Program-made: the position numbers and the translations under genes
Assembly: GCF_030065675.1 (NCBI RefSeq)
Contig: NZ_JASJDK010000019.1
Coordinates: 1-64,000, forward strand
Origin: Mastigocoleus sp. MO_188.B34
GTDB lineage: Bacteria; Cyanobacteriota; Cyanobacteriia; Cyanobacteriales; Nostocaceae
Reading direction: 5' to 3'
DNA: 64,000 nt
In this document: positions 19,312-28,446 of the stretch, piece after piece
How positions within the stretch are numbered: position 1 is the first letter of the stretch
How the letters are laid out: each line of letters opens with the position of its first letter
The notes under the pieces: model-generated
The model's input: the letters and a program-made list of their open reading frames with translations, nothing else
Told to the model about the DNA's origin: nothing
Database searches by the model: none

Positions 19312-19340
19312 GCTGTTGTGCATTTTAAATGCACAACAGC
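19312..19340. repeat. Perfect 29-bp palindrome
   Basis: GCTGTTGTGCATTT at 19312-19325 is the exact reverse complement of AAATGCACAACAGC at 19327-19340, with one central base. It could form a cruciform or a 14-bp RNA hairpin. No T-tract follows, so a simple terminator is unlikely. Confidence 0.75.
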
Positions 19341-19361
19341 AAGTCAAAAGTCAAAAGTCAT

Positions 19362-19445
19362 TAGCGGATCCGTAAGGTAGCAGCTCCGGATCCGTAGGTA
19401 GCGCAGCTAGAGCCTGCGGCGTCGGCGAAGCCTCTAGCTATAGCG
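19362..19445 (+). repeat. G+C-rich dispersed repeat, copy 1
   Basis: Contains GGATCCGTAGGTAGCGCAGC at 19388, then an imperfect hairpin from AGCTAGAG (19405-19412) and CTCTAGCT (19432-19439) around CTGCGGCGTCGGCGAAG. Related copies lie at 21957-22020 and 22053-22132 in the same orientation. Its G+C content stands out from the AT-rich surroundings. Confidence 0.8.
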
Positions 19446-19730
19446 TGTCCGTAGGACATAATTGAAGAAGGTTTGAGACCTTGCTATCGAATAGAATAAT
19501 GTACAAATTAGATGCGTAACAGCTTAATCATACTGTTTTTCTACTATTAAATTTTGACTGCATATTTATTTAGCATCTCTTAAAGCTATGTAATTAGGGA
19601 CTTCAAAGTTTTATTCATATTCGTAAAAATTATCTTCTGCAATATTAGCTGTCTTTAAAACAGCTTCAAAATTACGTCTGTCCTTTGTCTTTTGTGTCAG
19701 ATTTCGTTGTAAAACAACTTTATAAATCTG

Positions 19731-20381
19731 ATGTTTTCTATTTCGCTATTATCCAGAAAATATATAATTCTACATTTAACTTGGTTCGCTTTTTTCCTAT
19801 CGTTTTTAGTATGGTTTAGTTTTGCACCTTTTGTGCTCGAAGTTCACAACGATTTAAGTCTGACTTCGAAACAACTTAAAACCTTAGCTATTTGCAATCT
19901 AGCCCTAACGATACCAGCAAGAATCTTGATTGGGATGTTGTTAGACCGTTGGGGAGCGCGAATCACCTTTGCTGGAGTCCTAGTGTTTGCTGTAATTCCT
20001 TGCTTTATGACTGGATTTGCAACTAGTTTTCACCAACTTGTCTATAGCAGTTTGACTATGGGTGTAGTGGGTGCAGGTTTTGTGGTGGGAGTACGCATGG
20101 TTGCAGAATGTTTTCCACCCCAAGAGATTGGTATTGCTCAAGGAATATACGGTGGTTGGGGTAATTTTGGTGCTGGTGCAACATTTAGCATAGTTCCTTT
20201 AATCAAGCGGGAAATTACTGGACAAATTGCAGGTAATGTTGGTGCTTATGGGAATGTGGGTGGTGTACTTTTTCTAACTCTTTATAACTTTAGCGATACT
20301 CAAACCTTGTTTAACACTATGGCTATAGCGTTGATTTGTACAAGTTTATGTGTCTTTTTCCTCAAGGAACCTAATAATTAG
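19731..20381 (+). pseudogene. NarK/NrtP-type nitrate transporter with internal deletion
   Basis: A 216-aa membrane protein of the major facilitator superfamily, where a complete nitrate/nitrite permease has about 450-500 aa and 12 helices. Residues 1-148 match the N-terminal half of the family (LLDRWGAR loop, GVVGAGFVVGVRMVAECFPP, then GIYGGWGNFGAGA). The sequence then passes directly into what is normally the last quarter, VPLIKREITGQIAGNVGAYG and FFLKEP at the C-terminus. The reading frame is intact, so about 240 residues were lost in frame near 20163-20190, perhaps by recombination between two similar Gly-Ala-rich segments. The product is unlikely to transport. The nitric oxide synthase gene follows on the same strand. 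Confidence 0.75.
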
Positions 20382-20609
20382 TTTGCGATAAATTTATTCA
20401 TTATCAATTTATTTCCTACAAATTTATTAACTCTAAATCTAATCTATTAATCAATTTGAATATTTAAGTATTTGCTATTTAGCTGCTATTCGAGCAACAC
20501 CGGAAATAGTTAGTTGATAGTAGCCATATCCCCTGCATCATTACTCAGGATTCTTTGTAAATTTACTCCACATGTATTGATAAATAAACAAATATATTTT
20601 GCAGAAAAG

Positions 20610-21893
20610 ATGAATCAGAAAATAAGAGTTAAATCAATTATTGAACAATACCGTTATTTATTTCCTGCAAGTTTAAAAAACAATCAATTAAGTAAACAAT
20701 TAAAAACATCAAGTAAAATAAATCCAGATAAGATAAATTTAGCTCAAATAAACTCAAGCAAGATAAAATCAGTTCAAAACTCTATCATCTCTGAAGCTGC
20801 AGAATTCATCAAACTTTTCTATAAGGAAAACAATCTATCAATTGCAAATCTTGAGAAACGACTGATTGAAATATGTATTGAAGTCGAAAAAACAGGAACA
20901 TATCAACAAACTAAAGAAGAAATTACCTATGGTTCCAAAGTCGCTTGGCGAAATAGTTCGCGCTGCATAGGAAGAATATTTTGGCAGACATTAACCGTTC
21001 GTGACTTGAGACATTTGTCAACTGCAGAAGAAATCTTTCAGGCAATATTAGAACATATTCAGTTAGCAACAAATGGTGGCAAAATTAGACCGGTAATTTC
21101 AATTTTTCCAGCTAATCAACCAGGAAGATCAGGTATTCGGATTTGGAATCCTTTACTAATCCGCTATGCAGGTTACGAACAGCCTGATGGTACAATTATC
21201 GGCGATCCAGCACAACTCGAACTTACAAAAATCTGTCAGAGATTGGGATGGGAAAGTAAAGGTACTCCATTCGATATTTTGCCATTAATTATTCAAATAC
21301 CAGGAGAAAATCCACAATTATTTGAAATTCCTCAAGACATAGTTTTAGAAGTTCCAATTACCCATCCCGAATTACCTTGGTTTGCAGATTTAGGTTTAAA
21401 ATGGCATGCTTTACCTTGTGTTTCTAGTCATTGTTTAGAAATTGGTGGAGTGTCATATTCTGCAGCACCATTTAATGGTTGGTATATGAGTACGGAAATC
21501 GCTTCCCGCAACTTTGGTGATGCTCATCGCTACAATTTACTTCCCATAATTGCTGAAAAGTTAGGATTGGATACTCGTTCTAAATTATCCTTATGGAAAG
21601 ACAGAGCATTAATTGAATTGAATACCGCTGTGTTACATTCATTTAGTAATAGTGGCATTTTAATGGTCGATCATCATACAGCTTCAGAGCAATTCATGAT
21701 GCATTGTAAGCGCGAAGCTAGTGAAGGTAGAACTGTTCCTGCTGATTGGGGCTGGATTATTCCACCAATTTCAGCTTCAGCAACCAAAGTATTTCATCAA
21801 GAATTTGAAAATATACTTTTAAAACCTAATTTATTTCCCCAACCCGAACCTTGGAAAAATTTAGGAGCGCGAGGAAAATGTCCATTTCATTAG
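20610..21893 (+). CDS. Nitric oxide synthase, oxygenase domain protein
   Basis: A 427-aa protein with the full NOS oxygenase fold and no reductase domain. The heme-ligating cysteine lies in WRNSSRCIGR (C119 from this start). Other signatures: GRSGIRIWNPLLIRYAGYEQ, FNGWYMSTEIASRNFGD with the arginine-binding Glu, DHHTASEQFMMHC, and DWGWIIPPISAS with the pterin-stacking Trp region. NOS converts L-arginine to citrulline and NO; reductase partners would be supplied in trans, as for Bacillus NOS. I prefer the ATG at 20610; an in-frame TTG at 20514 would add 32 residues. Residues about 20-60 are a Ser/Lys/Asn-rich linker absent from Bacillus enzymes. NOS is uncommon in cyanobacteria, so horizontal gain is plausible. 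Confidence 0.95.
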   Translation: MNQKIRVKSIIEQYRYLFPASLKNNQLSKQLKTSSKINPDKINLAQINSSKIKSVQNSIISEAAEFIKLFYKENNLSIANLEKRLIEICIEVEKTGTYQQTKEEITYGSKVAWRNSSRCIGRIFWQTLTVRDLRHLSTAEEIFQAILEHIQLATNGGKIRPVISIFPANQPGRSGIRIWNPLLIRYAGYEQPDGTIIGDPAQLELTKICQRLGWESKGTPFDILPLIIQIPGENPQLFEIPQDIVLEVPITHPELPWFADLGLKWHALPCVSSHCLEIGGVSYSAAPFNGWYMSTEIASRNFGDAHRYNLLPIIAEKLGLDTRSKLSLWKDRALIELNTAVLHSFSNSGILMVDHHTASEQFMMHCKREASEGRTVPADWGWIIPPISASATKVFHQEFENILLKPNLFPQPEPWKNLGARGKCPFH

Positions 21894-21956
21894 GATTTTA
21901 AGTAAGGAGTCAGGAGTAAGAAGTAATGAGTAATGTTAGCGCCCAGCGTTAGCGTA

Positions 21957-22135
21957 CCGGATCCGTAGGTAGCGCAGCTAGAGGCAGCCTGCGACGTCGG
22001 CGAAGCCTCTAGGTATTGCGGGGGGCGCGTAGCTAGCGTAAGCGTACCGGACGGATCCGTAGGTAGCAGTTCCGTAGGTAGCGCAGCTATAGCTAGAGCC
22101 TGCGGCGTCGGCGAAGCCTCTAGGTATTGCGCACA
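21957..22135 (+). repeat. G+C-rich dispersed repeat, copies 2 and 3
   Basis: Two further copies of the element at 19362: one at 21957-22020 and one at 22053-22132, both containing GGATCCGTAGGTAGC, a CTGCG-CGTCGGCGAAGCCTCTAGG core and TATTGCG. The spacer between them has GCGTAGCTAGCGTAAGCGTACC-like palindromic filler. Flanked by STRR-like filler (AGTAATGAGTAATG). Together with copy 1 it brackets the transporter relic and NOS gene. Confidence 0.8.
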
Positions 22136-22196
22136 GTAATGAGTAATGAGTGTTAGGGTTGCGTAGCGTGAGCAATTGAGTTGAAAATCATGAATT

Positions 22197-23237
22197 TTAA
22201 TATCTTATTTCTTCTCTTCGAAAACCAGAGTAACCACCTGTCGTAAACCAATATTCCCAACTTCCTCCAGAAGCTGTTAACCAGTTATTCAAATCGAATA
22301 AACCACTTCCTTCAGGGGTTCCAGAAATTCTATAAACTTTAATTGCTCGTCCATAATTATCCCAAATTAAAGGCGAACCGGGTTGTATTTGTTCGGGGAA
22401 AGCACCATTAGTTTGTAAAAAGTAAGCATCTTGTCCCCGGTCAGAACCATTCCCAAAAACCCGAGCAATTCCCTTTTCATCAATACCTACAAATGCACCT
22501 TCTTCTAAACCAATACCATAAACTTTATGATTCTCAGCCACCATAATTCGAGCCATTAACCCAAAGATTCTTCCATACCTTGTTTCAGGATGGCGATCGT
22601 TACGTCTATCTAAATGAGTATCAGTAATAACATGTTTGAGATAAGGAACTTGAAGAAAATCACTGTGATAAATGTCTTTAGTATTGGTATGGAAAGGATC
22701 GTTCAAAATTTCTGAACTTATCAACCCTTGTCGAGAAGGTGCATAATAATAATCTCCTAAAATCGCCATCCCGGCACTGGTTCCAGCAACAGGAATTTTT
22801 TTATGATTAATTAAATAGTTAATAGCATCTTCTGTTGCTGTTCCTTCCCAGTAATCTTCATATTCATTCTGATCTCCACCAGCAAAGAATAAAGCATCAG
22901 CATTTTTAATATATTCCACTACATCAGGATTATTTGCTGCTTCTCGACTATCAATAGAAAGTTCTGCTGCAGAATTGATTAACTGACTATAATTATCCGC
23001 TACCCACTGGGCTTGTCTACCAATTCCCCTGCAACGTAAAACTAAATAATCCCCTAGATCGGATTGTTTCAGAAACCATTGAGTCGCAGCATCTTCTCCT
23101 ACAGTTCCTCCTTCTGCACCACCAATTAAAAGAATGGCAGGTTTTTGAGCAGAAATCTTAACTTTTCCATACTCTAAAAAATATTCATAGTTTTTACTAT
23201 CGTCTGTTTGTCTAAAATCGGAGATTTTTCTTGTCAT
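22197..23237 (-). CDS. Cyanophycinase-like peptidase (S51 family)
   Basis: A 346-aa protein of the S51 / type-1 glutamine-amidotransferase-like fold. The nucleophile serine lies in VAGTSAGMAILGD, the preceding segment ADALFFAGGDQNEYEDYW fits the family, and DTHLDRRNDRHPETRYGRIFG corresponds to the cyanophycinase histidine region. Cyanophycinase breaks the storage polymer cyanophycin into Asp-Arg dipeptides. The C-terminus is longer than CphB and ends with WEYWFTTGGYSGFRREEIRY, so it may act on another peptide. I start at the ATG at 23237 (AAGG about 9 bases ahead); an upstream GTG at 23297 would add 20 residues. No export signal is visible. It stands alone. Confidence 0.82.
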   Translation of the reverse strand: MTRKISDFRQTDDSKNYEYFLEYGKVKISAQKPAILLIGGAEGGTVGEDAATQWFLKQSDLGDYLVLRCRGIGRQAQWVADNYSQLINSAAELSIDSREAANNPDVVEYIKNADALFFAGGDQNEYEDYWEGTATEDAINYLINHKKIPVAGTSAGMAILGDYYYAPSRQGLISSEILNDPFHTNTKDIYHSDFLQVPYLKHVITDTHLDRRNDRHPETRYGRIFGLMARIMVAENHKVYGIGLEEGAFVGIDEKGIARVFGNGSDRGQDAYFLQTNGAFPEQIQPGSPLIWDNYGRAIKVYRISGTPEGSGLFDLNNWLTASGGSWEYWFTTGGYSGFRREEIRY

Positions 23238-24115
23238 AAACTGGTTACCTTGACTTCTCGTAAATAACACTTTTGTGAAATTACTGCATAGCAACACTTC
23301 CTACCGGTCAATCAATGTTTTGGCAAAGTACCAAGGATTGACCTTAAAGGATAGTAGAAGCTGATAAATAAATTAATGATTTGTAATGTTTTATACTTTT
23401 AATGACGACATGTATTTTCAAACTATTATTCTTAGTACTTGCTGACTTTTGAATCTCTATAAATCCACTGGAAAAGGAGAATATGAAAAGATTTACACCT
23501 TTAGTAATTTGGATTTAAAAGGTAGAACTTAGCTTGAATACATACCCTATTTTTGTTTTCTGCGATTTAATTCCATTCCATTTTTTACTATTTCTGTTTT
23601 TTGATTTCTGTTCAATTTATCAACTATGTAGGGAGTTAATTGTTCGTCGTTACACTTTATTAAAATGCGATTGCTAGGCAGAGAGAGATATCTTTCAGGT
23701 ATATTGCTTTGCACGCACTTACAGCGAACACGCGGAACGCCTCTTAGAGGTTTATCGTTGTTTTGTATGTTCTTTTCCTAAAGGAGAAATAACATTGGCT
23801 ACATAAACTTAAAAACTAGTTAAAACATATATAGTATCTGTTTACTTATAGCTGCAAATCCGCAAAAATAGCTATGTATAAAAATATAATCAGTAGAGCT
23901 TTAATTCAATATCGCATTAGTTTAGTTAACGTTCTTGTTGCATCACAAGAAAATGTCGGGTATAGAAGGGTAATTGGTAGCGATCGCTAATTTATAGGAC
24001 AAAACCAACTGATGCAATTTAATTAATATTAACCATGATGGTGAAAGTGATGCAAAAATCTCAGCCCATTCAACTTTTATTGTAGTAATTTAAACAGATG
24101 TGAGGAGAAGCAGCT
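23238..24115. other. Intergenic region between two minus-strand genes
   Basis: About 880 bp, no supported gene. A strong AAAAGGAGA at 23473-23481 precedes an ATG at 23483, but the frame closes after 11 codons (MKRFTPLVIWI), which could be a decayed gene start or a leader peptide. A HIP1 site lies at 23980-23987. Confidence 0.5.
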
Positions 24116-25804
24116 TTACTTTAATTCAAATTCGTCAAACTTAATTGCTTCAGATTCAGGTTTACGAGTATCAAATAAATAACTACTTACCTTACCACTA
24201 CCGGTATCAAAAATACTAAAAACTGTAATTTCATTACTAGAAATATAAGGTAAAGGTTCGCCATCCTCGCTGACCATTGGTGCAATTGTGGGAACTACAG
24301 GTTCTAAACCATAGGGATCGCCAGTTTCAACATAATTTACATCAGCACTTCCATCGCTATTTTTTGGTATATGTTTTCGCTTTTTTTCCCCATAACTCGC
24401 ACCATAGGAATTACCAACATTCGAGGTTTCTAAAAAGTGCATTCCTTTGGGACTAACAAACCGATTCCATAGGTGAGAATGTCCGTAAAAAATTAGTTGT
24501 ACCCCTGCTTCTTCAAGTAAAGGAATTAAGTCTTGGGTAATATAATCTTGTTCTTTGGGATATTCATAATGCACTTCTTTTGTTCGACCATCTTCATCCG
24601 ATGTAACTACTTGTACGGGATTGGTATATGCTGGGACAATATTACCTCCTAAAGTATGGGGAGGATGGTGTAGCATCACAACTTTATATTTTGCTTGTTT
24701 AAATTCCAAACTATCAAGCTCTGATTTTAACCAATTATATTGAGCGCTACCTTTACTAATTGGTTCGTATATATGTTGTCCGTAACCCCAGTTTTCCGGA
24801 TTATCTAAATTTGCTTCTGGTTCTGCGTATTTTCCTTTGCGTCCATTTTCAGTGGTATGAAAACGCCACATTCTAGTTGCATACAAAACAACTAAACGTA
24901 CATCACCAAAAGTAACAGCATAATAAGTTTTCCCCCCTTCCTGACTTTGGGGAAGAGTAAAAATTTCCTCGTAAGTATCGCTATTAAAAGAATTATTTTT
25001 TAGAGATTTGTTATTCAAAGATTTATCATCTAAAGATTCCTCACCATAAAACTTTCGGGCAAATTTCCGGGGGATAGTATCCTTAAATTCATCCACTAGA
25101 CTTTTCTCCCGTTCAAAACGTCCCATAATTTCATGATTCCCAATACAGGTAAACATGGGTGCGTATTGAATAATTTGTCCGCCAGTATAAATATTTTCCC
25201 TACCTTCATGTGTGATCGCATATTTAGCACGACCTTGCAAACAAGGGAAAAAACCATTACCCCGATTATCATCAAACCATTCACTAGCGCGATCGGGAAT
25301 ATTTACTAGATCTCCAGCGAACCAAACCACATCAACTCTTCCAACAGTTTCTACTACTTTTTGAAGATTTGCTGCTACCATCGGTTTGATTTGATGGTCG
25401 GAAGTCAAAAGTATTTTCAAGGGGACATTGGGTGGTGGTGAGGGAGTAAGTGTAAATATACTACTACTTACTGTTTTTCCATCTCCCATTACGCTGGTAA
25501 CGCGATAACTAACCCGTTTCCCAGGAGTTAAATTAGTTAGTTCGGCTTCATGTCGCCAAATATTTCGCTTTACAGGATGTTTGTAAATTTGTCCATCTTC
25601 TATTTGCTCTCCAACTCTTGATTTTTGGTCTTCTCGTACCCGACTAAGTTGAGTTGTTTTGGCAAATACCGTTTGAGCAAGATTTTCACCGTATGCAACT
25701 AGGTGTCCATCACCATCAAACTCAGAGAACCAAACAACTCTTACGGAAGTTTCAGTCGGTAATTGTAAAAATGGATCTGTAAGCAGTTTGGGGGCTGATA
25801 GCAT
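24116..25804 (-). CDS. Purple-acid-phosphatase-like metallophosphoesterase
   Basis: A 562-aa protein. Residues about 10-130 form a fibronectin-like beta-sandwich (FLQLPTETSVRVVWFSEF; LTNLTPGKRVSYRVTS), as in the N-terminal domain of purple acid phosphatases. The calcineurin-like core has SDHQ, FAGDLVNIPDR, CIGNHEIMGRF, LHHPPHT and IFYGHSHLWNRF, that is, the five metal-binding motifs in order. A Ser/Asn/Lys-rich insertion (ESLDDKSLNNKSLKNNSF) sits between the second and third motifs. No signal peptide is clear. The ATG at 25804 is chosen since AGGTG lies 9 bases before it; GTG 25816 and ATG 25810 are alternatives. The substrate is unknown. Confidence 0.85.
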   Translation of the reverse strand: MLSAPKLLTDPFLQLPTETSVRVVWFSEFDGDGHLVAYGENLAQTVFAKTTQLSRVREDQKSRVGEQIEDGQIYKHPVKRNIWRHEAELTNLTPGKRVSYRVTSVMGDGKTVSSSIFTLTPSPPPNVPLKILLTSDHQIKPMVAANLQKVVETVGRVDVVWFAGDLVNIPDRASEWFDDNRGNGFFPCLQGRAKYAITHEGRENIYTGGQIIQYAPMFTCIGNHEIMGRFEREKSLVDEFKDTIPRKFARKFYGEESLDDKSLNNKSLKNNSFNSDTYEEIFTLPQSQEGGKTYYAVTFGDVRLVVLYATRMWRFHTTENGRKGKYAEPEANLDNPENWGYGQHIYEPISKGSAQYNWLKSELDSLEFKQAKYKVVMLHHPPHTLGGNIVPAYTNPVQVVTSDEDGRTKEVHYEYPKEQDYITQDLIPLLEEAGVQLIFYGHSHLWNRFVSPKGMHFLETSNVGNSYGASYGEKKRKHIPKNSDGSADVNYVETGDPYGLEPVVPTIAPMVSEDGEPLPYISSNEITVFSIFDTGSGKVSSYLFDTRKPESEAIKFDEFELK

Positions 25805-26213
25805 ATACATAATCACCTAGGTAAACGCACGCTTACCAGGTTAAGGTATCATTTATTAAATTTATAGAAAGTAAGGTAAGAACCAGAAGAAACTAAACAC
25901 TAATAACCACTTTACTTTATTTCTTTTTCAAATAGAAATCTTTTAGAGGTCAGATATTATTTGCAATAACTGGAATATCACATATCTACATAACATATCT
26001 ACATATATGAATCGTTGTGTAAAAATGGCTGTGCAAAAATAGATATCTTAAAATTATTTTGCAAACACTAATTATTTGATAGCGATCGCAATCACTACCA
26101 GAGCTAAATATCTATCAAAAGCAATCCTCTAATTTTATATTTGTAGAGGATATATCTTATTACAAATAATGCTAAATATATATCTGTATTATTTATCTGT
26201 ATTAATATATAAA
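25805..26213. other. Intergenic region upstream of the metallophosphoesterase
   Basis: AT-rich, no gene seen. It contains short repeats of CATATCTACATA around 25978-26005 and a HIP1 octamer at 26082-26089. It holds the metallophosphoesterase promoter and the trailer of the tRNA. Confidence 0.6.
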
Positions 26214-26287
26214 TCGGAGCGGCGGGATTTGAACCCACGACCTCCACTACCCCAAAGTGGCGCGCTACCAAGCTGCGCTACGCCCCG
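26214..26287 (-). tRNA. tRNA-Pro (anticodon GGG)
   Basis: Read on the minus strand, the acceptor CGGGGCG pairs with CGCTCCG and is followed by discriminator A. The anticodon stem is CCACT/AGTGG around loop TTGGGGT, so positions 34-36 are GGG (26253-26251 on the plus strand) and G37 follows, as expected for proline tRNA. The T arm carries GGTTCAAATCC. The 3' CCA is not encoded. Total 74 nt. Confidence 0.95.
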
Positions 26288-26410
26288 GAAAATTCGCCTA
26301 AACTTTGAAAAAATATTAGCGAACATCCAAGCTTATCAAGCCAACTAAAATATATTAACACAAACTTCAAAGAAAACAATAGATTTTTTGAAAAAGCGAC
26401 AGGGTATTAG

Positions 26411-26440
26411 AGACTGGGGACTGGGGACTGGGGACTGGGC
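26411..26440. repeat. Heptamer tandem repeat (GGGGACT)n
   Basis: About four copies of a 7-bp unit GGGGACT downstream of the DUF1818 gene. Seven-base tandem repeats of this kind (STRR) are characteristic of heterocystous cyanobacteria. Confidence 0.8.
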
Positions 26441-26475
26441 ATTGACAATTGGGAATCAAGAACAGAGTTGATGAA

Positions 26476-26841
26476 CTAAAAAACTTTCAACATCCCAGCA
26501 GCTTGCAATAAGCCAGGAACAGCAGAAGCTTCCCATTGACCTTCTACACAACGTCCAGTATTAAGAATAAAACGTAAACCATAAGCGTGGGGATAGCCTT
26601 CTACTTCCATCCACAACAAATCACTTTCAGCTTCACAAGCAATTTTTTCCTCATCCATTAACTCATAAGCAATTGTTTCTACACTTTGGGCTAATTGTTG
26701 TAGTAGCCGACAAAAGTCTTCTAGTTCTTGAGTTGTGAGTTCGATCGCCCAATAATCCGTACCAACTAAACCTTGATATATGGGAGCATTCGGGTTCCAA
26801 CCTATGCGCCAACCAGATCCACTTTTTACTACACGTTCCAT
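26476..26841 (-). CDS. DUF1818 family protein
   Basis: A 121-aa soluble protein of a cyanobacterial and plastid-lineage family, recognised from GSGWRIGWNPNAPIYQGLVG, YWAIELTTQELEDFCRLLQQ and the closing VEGQWEASAVPGLLQAA. No function is established. It is the third gene of a minus-strand series rpoZ, a 175-aa exported protein, then this gene, separated from its neighbour by a heptamer repeat tract. Confidence 0.88.
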   Translation of the reverse strand: MERVVKSGSGWRIGWNPNAPIYQGLVGTDYWAIELTTQELEDFCRLLQQLAQSVETIAYELMDEEKIACEAESDLLWMEVEGYPHAYGLRFILNTGRCVEGQWEASAVPGLLQAAGMLKVF

Positions 26842-26849
26842 GGGGAGAT

Positions 26850-26897
26850 TGGTAATTGGTAATTGGTAATTGGTAATTGGTAATTGGTAATTGGTAT
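26850..26897. repeat. Heptamer tandem repeat (GGTAATT)n
   Basis: Seven near-perfect copies of a 7-bp unit immediately upstream of the DUF1818 start codon. It belongs to the STRR class; the same unit recurs at about 46930-47000 and 53700-53870. Confidence 0.9.
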
Positions 26898-26954
26898 CTA
26901 GTAACAGTCTTACTCCTGACTTCTGACTTCTGACTCCTGACTTCTGATTTCTGA

Positions 26955-27482
26955 CTATTGAGATCTAGAAGTAAAAATATCTACAAGCACTTGTACCAAG
27001 GCGTTGCGCTCAGAACGACTTAAACTAGCAATAGCAGCGCGATCGCCCTCTAAGGGATTTTTCCTCAAAGTATCGTGACCTGGGTATTGATTATCATACA
27101 TAATTTCGTTTGCACCCAAGTAATCAGCTAATGTTAACTTCCAATCCAGACGATAATTTGGAGCGCGTCCTTTTTGCCTGAGATGATATTGAATCATCCG
27201 TCGAGCTAAAGTATTGTTTTCTGCTACTTTACGCTTTCCTTTTGCGACATATTTATTTTCTTTGGGAAAGTCAGGCAATTTTTGATAAACTTGTCGCCAA
27301 ATATTTCCAGAACTAGTGAATTGAGCTAATGCTGCTTGATGATTTACTAGTTCAAAACTAACTACACCAAAATTAAAAATTGCTGCTGTTAAAACCAGAA
27401 TTAACCCCCGCTTAAAAGGGGGGTAGGTTTGACCGTTTTCTGGTTTGAGCAATTTTGCGAGCGGTTGCAATTTTTTGCTCAT
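26955..27482 (-). CDS. Hypothetical exported protein
   Basis: A 175-aa protein that I do not recognise beyond cyanobacterial conservation by context. A basic N-terminus is followed by a hydrophobic segment (residues 25-45, RGLILVLTAAIFNFGVVSFE) and AALAQ, a possible signal-peptidase site, so it probably faces the thylakoid lumen or periplasm. The mature part is basic, with RRMIQYHLRQKGRAPNYRLDW and TLADYLGANEIMYDN. It lies 37 bp downstream of rpoZ and is likely cotranscribed. Confidence 0.75.
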   Translation of the reverse strand: MSKKLQPLAKLLKPENGQTYPPFKRGLILVLTAAIFNFGVVSFELVNHQAALAQFTSSGNIWRQVYQKLPDFPKENKYVAKGKRKVAENNTLARRMIQYHLRQKGRAPNYRLDWKLTLADYLGANEIMYDNQYPGHDTLRKNPLEGDRAAIASLSRSERNALVQVLVDIFTSRSQ

Positions 27483-27519
27483 CCTTTGAGATTAAAAAGT
27501 TTATTATTTCCGATCTAAT

Positions 27520-27756
27520 CTACATATCACCAATGATTTCTGGTTGTGTCAGTTCATCTGACATTTCGATAATTGCCCGCAATACAGGCTTCATCATTGC
27601 ATCTTCAGCACTTTCAAAATCTTCGTAGCGCCTACGTTTGGCACGATTTGCTACCTGAACTGTAATTCGGTAACGATTTGAGGCAGCACTAATCAAGTCC
27701 TCAGCACGGTGCATAATCTGAGACTGAGTTGTCTCGAATTTGGAACGCTTGAGCAT
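27520..27756 (-). CDS. rpoZ: DNA-directed RNA polymerase omega subunit
   Basis: A 78-aa cyanobacterial omega subunit, recognised from [40 protein letters not shown] and [20 protein letters not shown]. Omega binds the beta' subunit and assists RNA polymerase assembly and sigma use. Length and both ends match the family. It heads a small minus-strand cluster with an exported protein and DUF1818. Confidence 0.95.
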   Translation of the reverse strand: MLKRSKFETTQSQIMHRAEDLISAASNRYRITVQVANRAKRRRYEDFESAEDAMMKPVLRAIIEMSDELTQPEIIGDM

Positions 27757-28446
27757 AATGACGCTATTGTTTCAGGTCTCTCTAAGTTTAGCAGTATCAT
27801 TCTGATTTGAACTTATACCTTATCAGTTACCAGTTGTCAGTTACCAATTTATGGCTAACGCCACGCCCTTACGGGCTACATTTAACGCGCAATACTTGCA
27901 GTACCTTTGTACTACAAAGCGCACGCTTTGCTAACAAGTGATAAATCAATGCCAAACAATTTCAATGCCAAATACTTTATCGTTGACGAGATAGTTAATA
28001 TATTTTGTCATAATTATTTATATACTTAGCAAATAAAAGAACAAATGAATTTTGTCACCTAAAACATGCATGCTACTTAGAAAAAGTAGTTAAAAATACT
28101 ACTTGAACTTCAAAAATAAATTTATTCTCAAAAATTCACCAACCTCAGCAAACACCTTGACTAAGCTTATCAAGTTGAATTTTAGATTTGTATTTCTCAA
28201 AACCTATATAGGTTAAAAGAAAAAACTATTAATACATAAACTTACTGCTGCAAGTTAAGCTGGATTAAAGTAGCGACTTGCGGGATTTACGCTTTCTCTA
28301 ACCGAAGAATAAAGGTTTTGAGATTTTTACTTCTCCCAAAACTTCTTTATATTACGAGAAATGACGTCATTTCCCGATGTGTTGCGCTATTTACATTAAA
28401 AGCTTTATACCCGATCGTTTTTCATTCGCGCTGCTAAAAAATTCGG
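27757..28446. other. Divergent intergenic region with palindromic repeat filler
   Basis: Between rpoZ and the TerC gene. At about 27852-27935 lies a mosaic of short palindromes (GGCTAACGCCACGCC, CTTACGGG, AAAGCGCACGCTTTG) related to the repeats beside argB and clpP. The remainder is AT-rich; no gene is seen. Confidence 0.6.

Larger units (their letters stand above)
18863..19730. other. Repeat-bearing intergenic region
   Basis: No gene is visible. It holds the segment 19052-19120, with repeated GGATNTCC/GGATATCC-like short palindromes, a 29-bp palindrome (19312-19340) and a G+C-rich dispersed repeat (19362-19445). The rest is AT-rich. It separates the Argonaute module from the nitrate-transporter relic. 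Confidence 0.6.

Noticed and set aside
21978-22175. Minus-strand 65-codon frame with PRGFADAAG repeats
   Set aside because: It is the reverse reading of the G+C-rich dispersed repeat and duplicates itself accordingly; not a gene.
26849-26897. Possible CRISPR array
   Set aside because: The unit is 7 bp with no spacers; it is a simple tandem repeat. No CRISPR array was found anywhere in the window.
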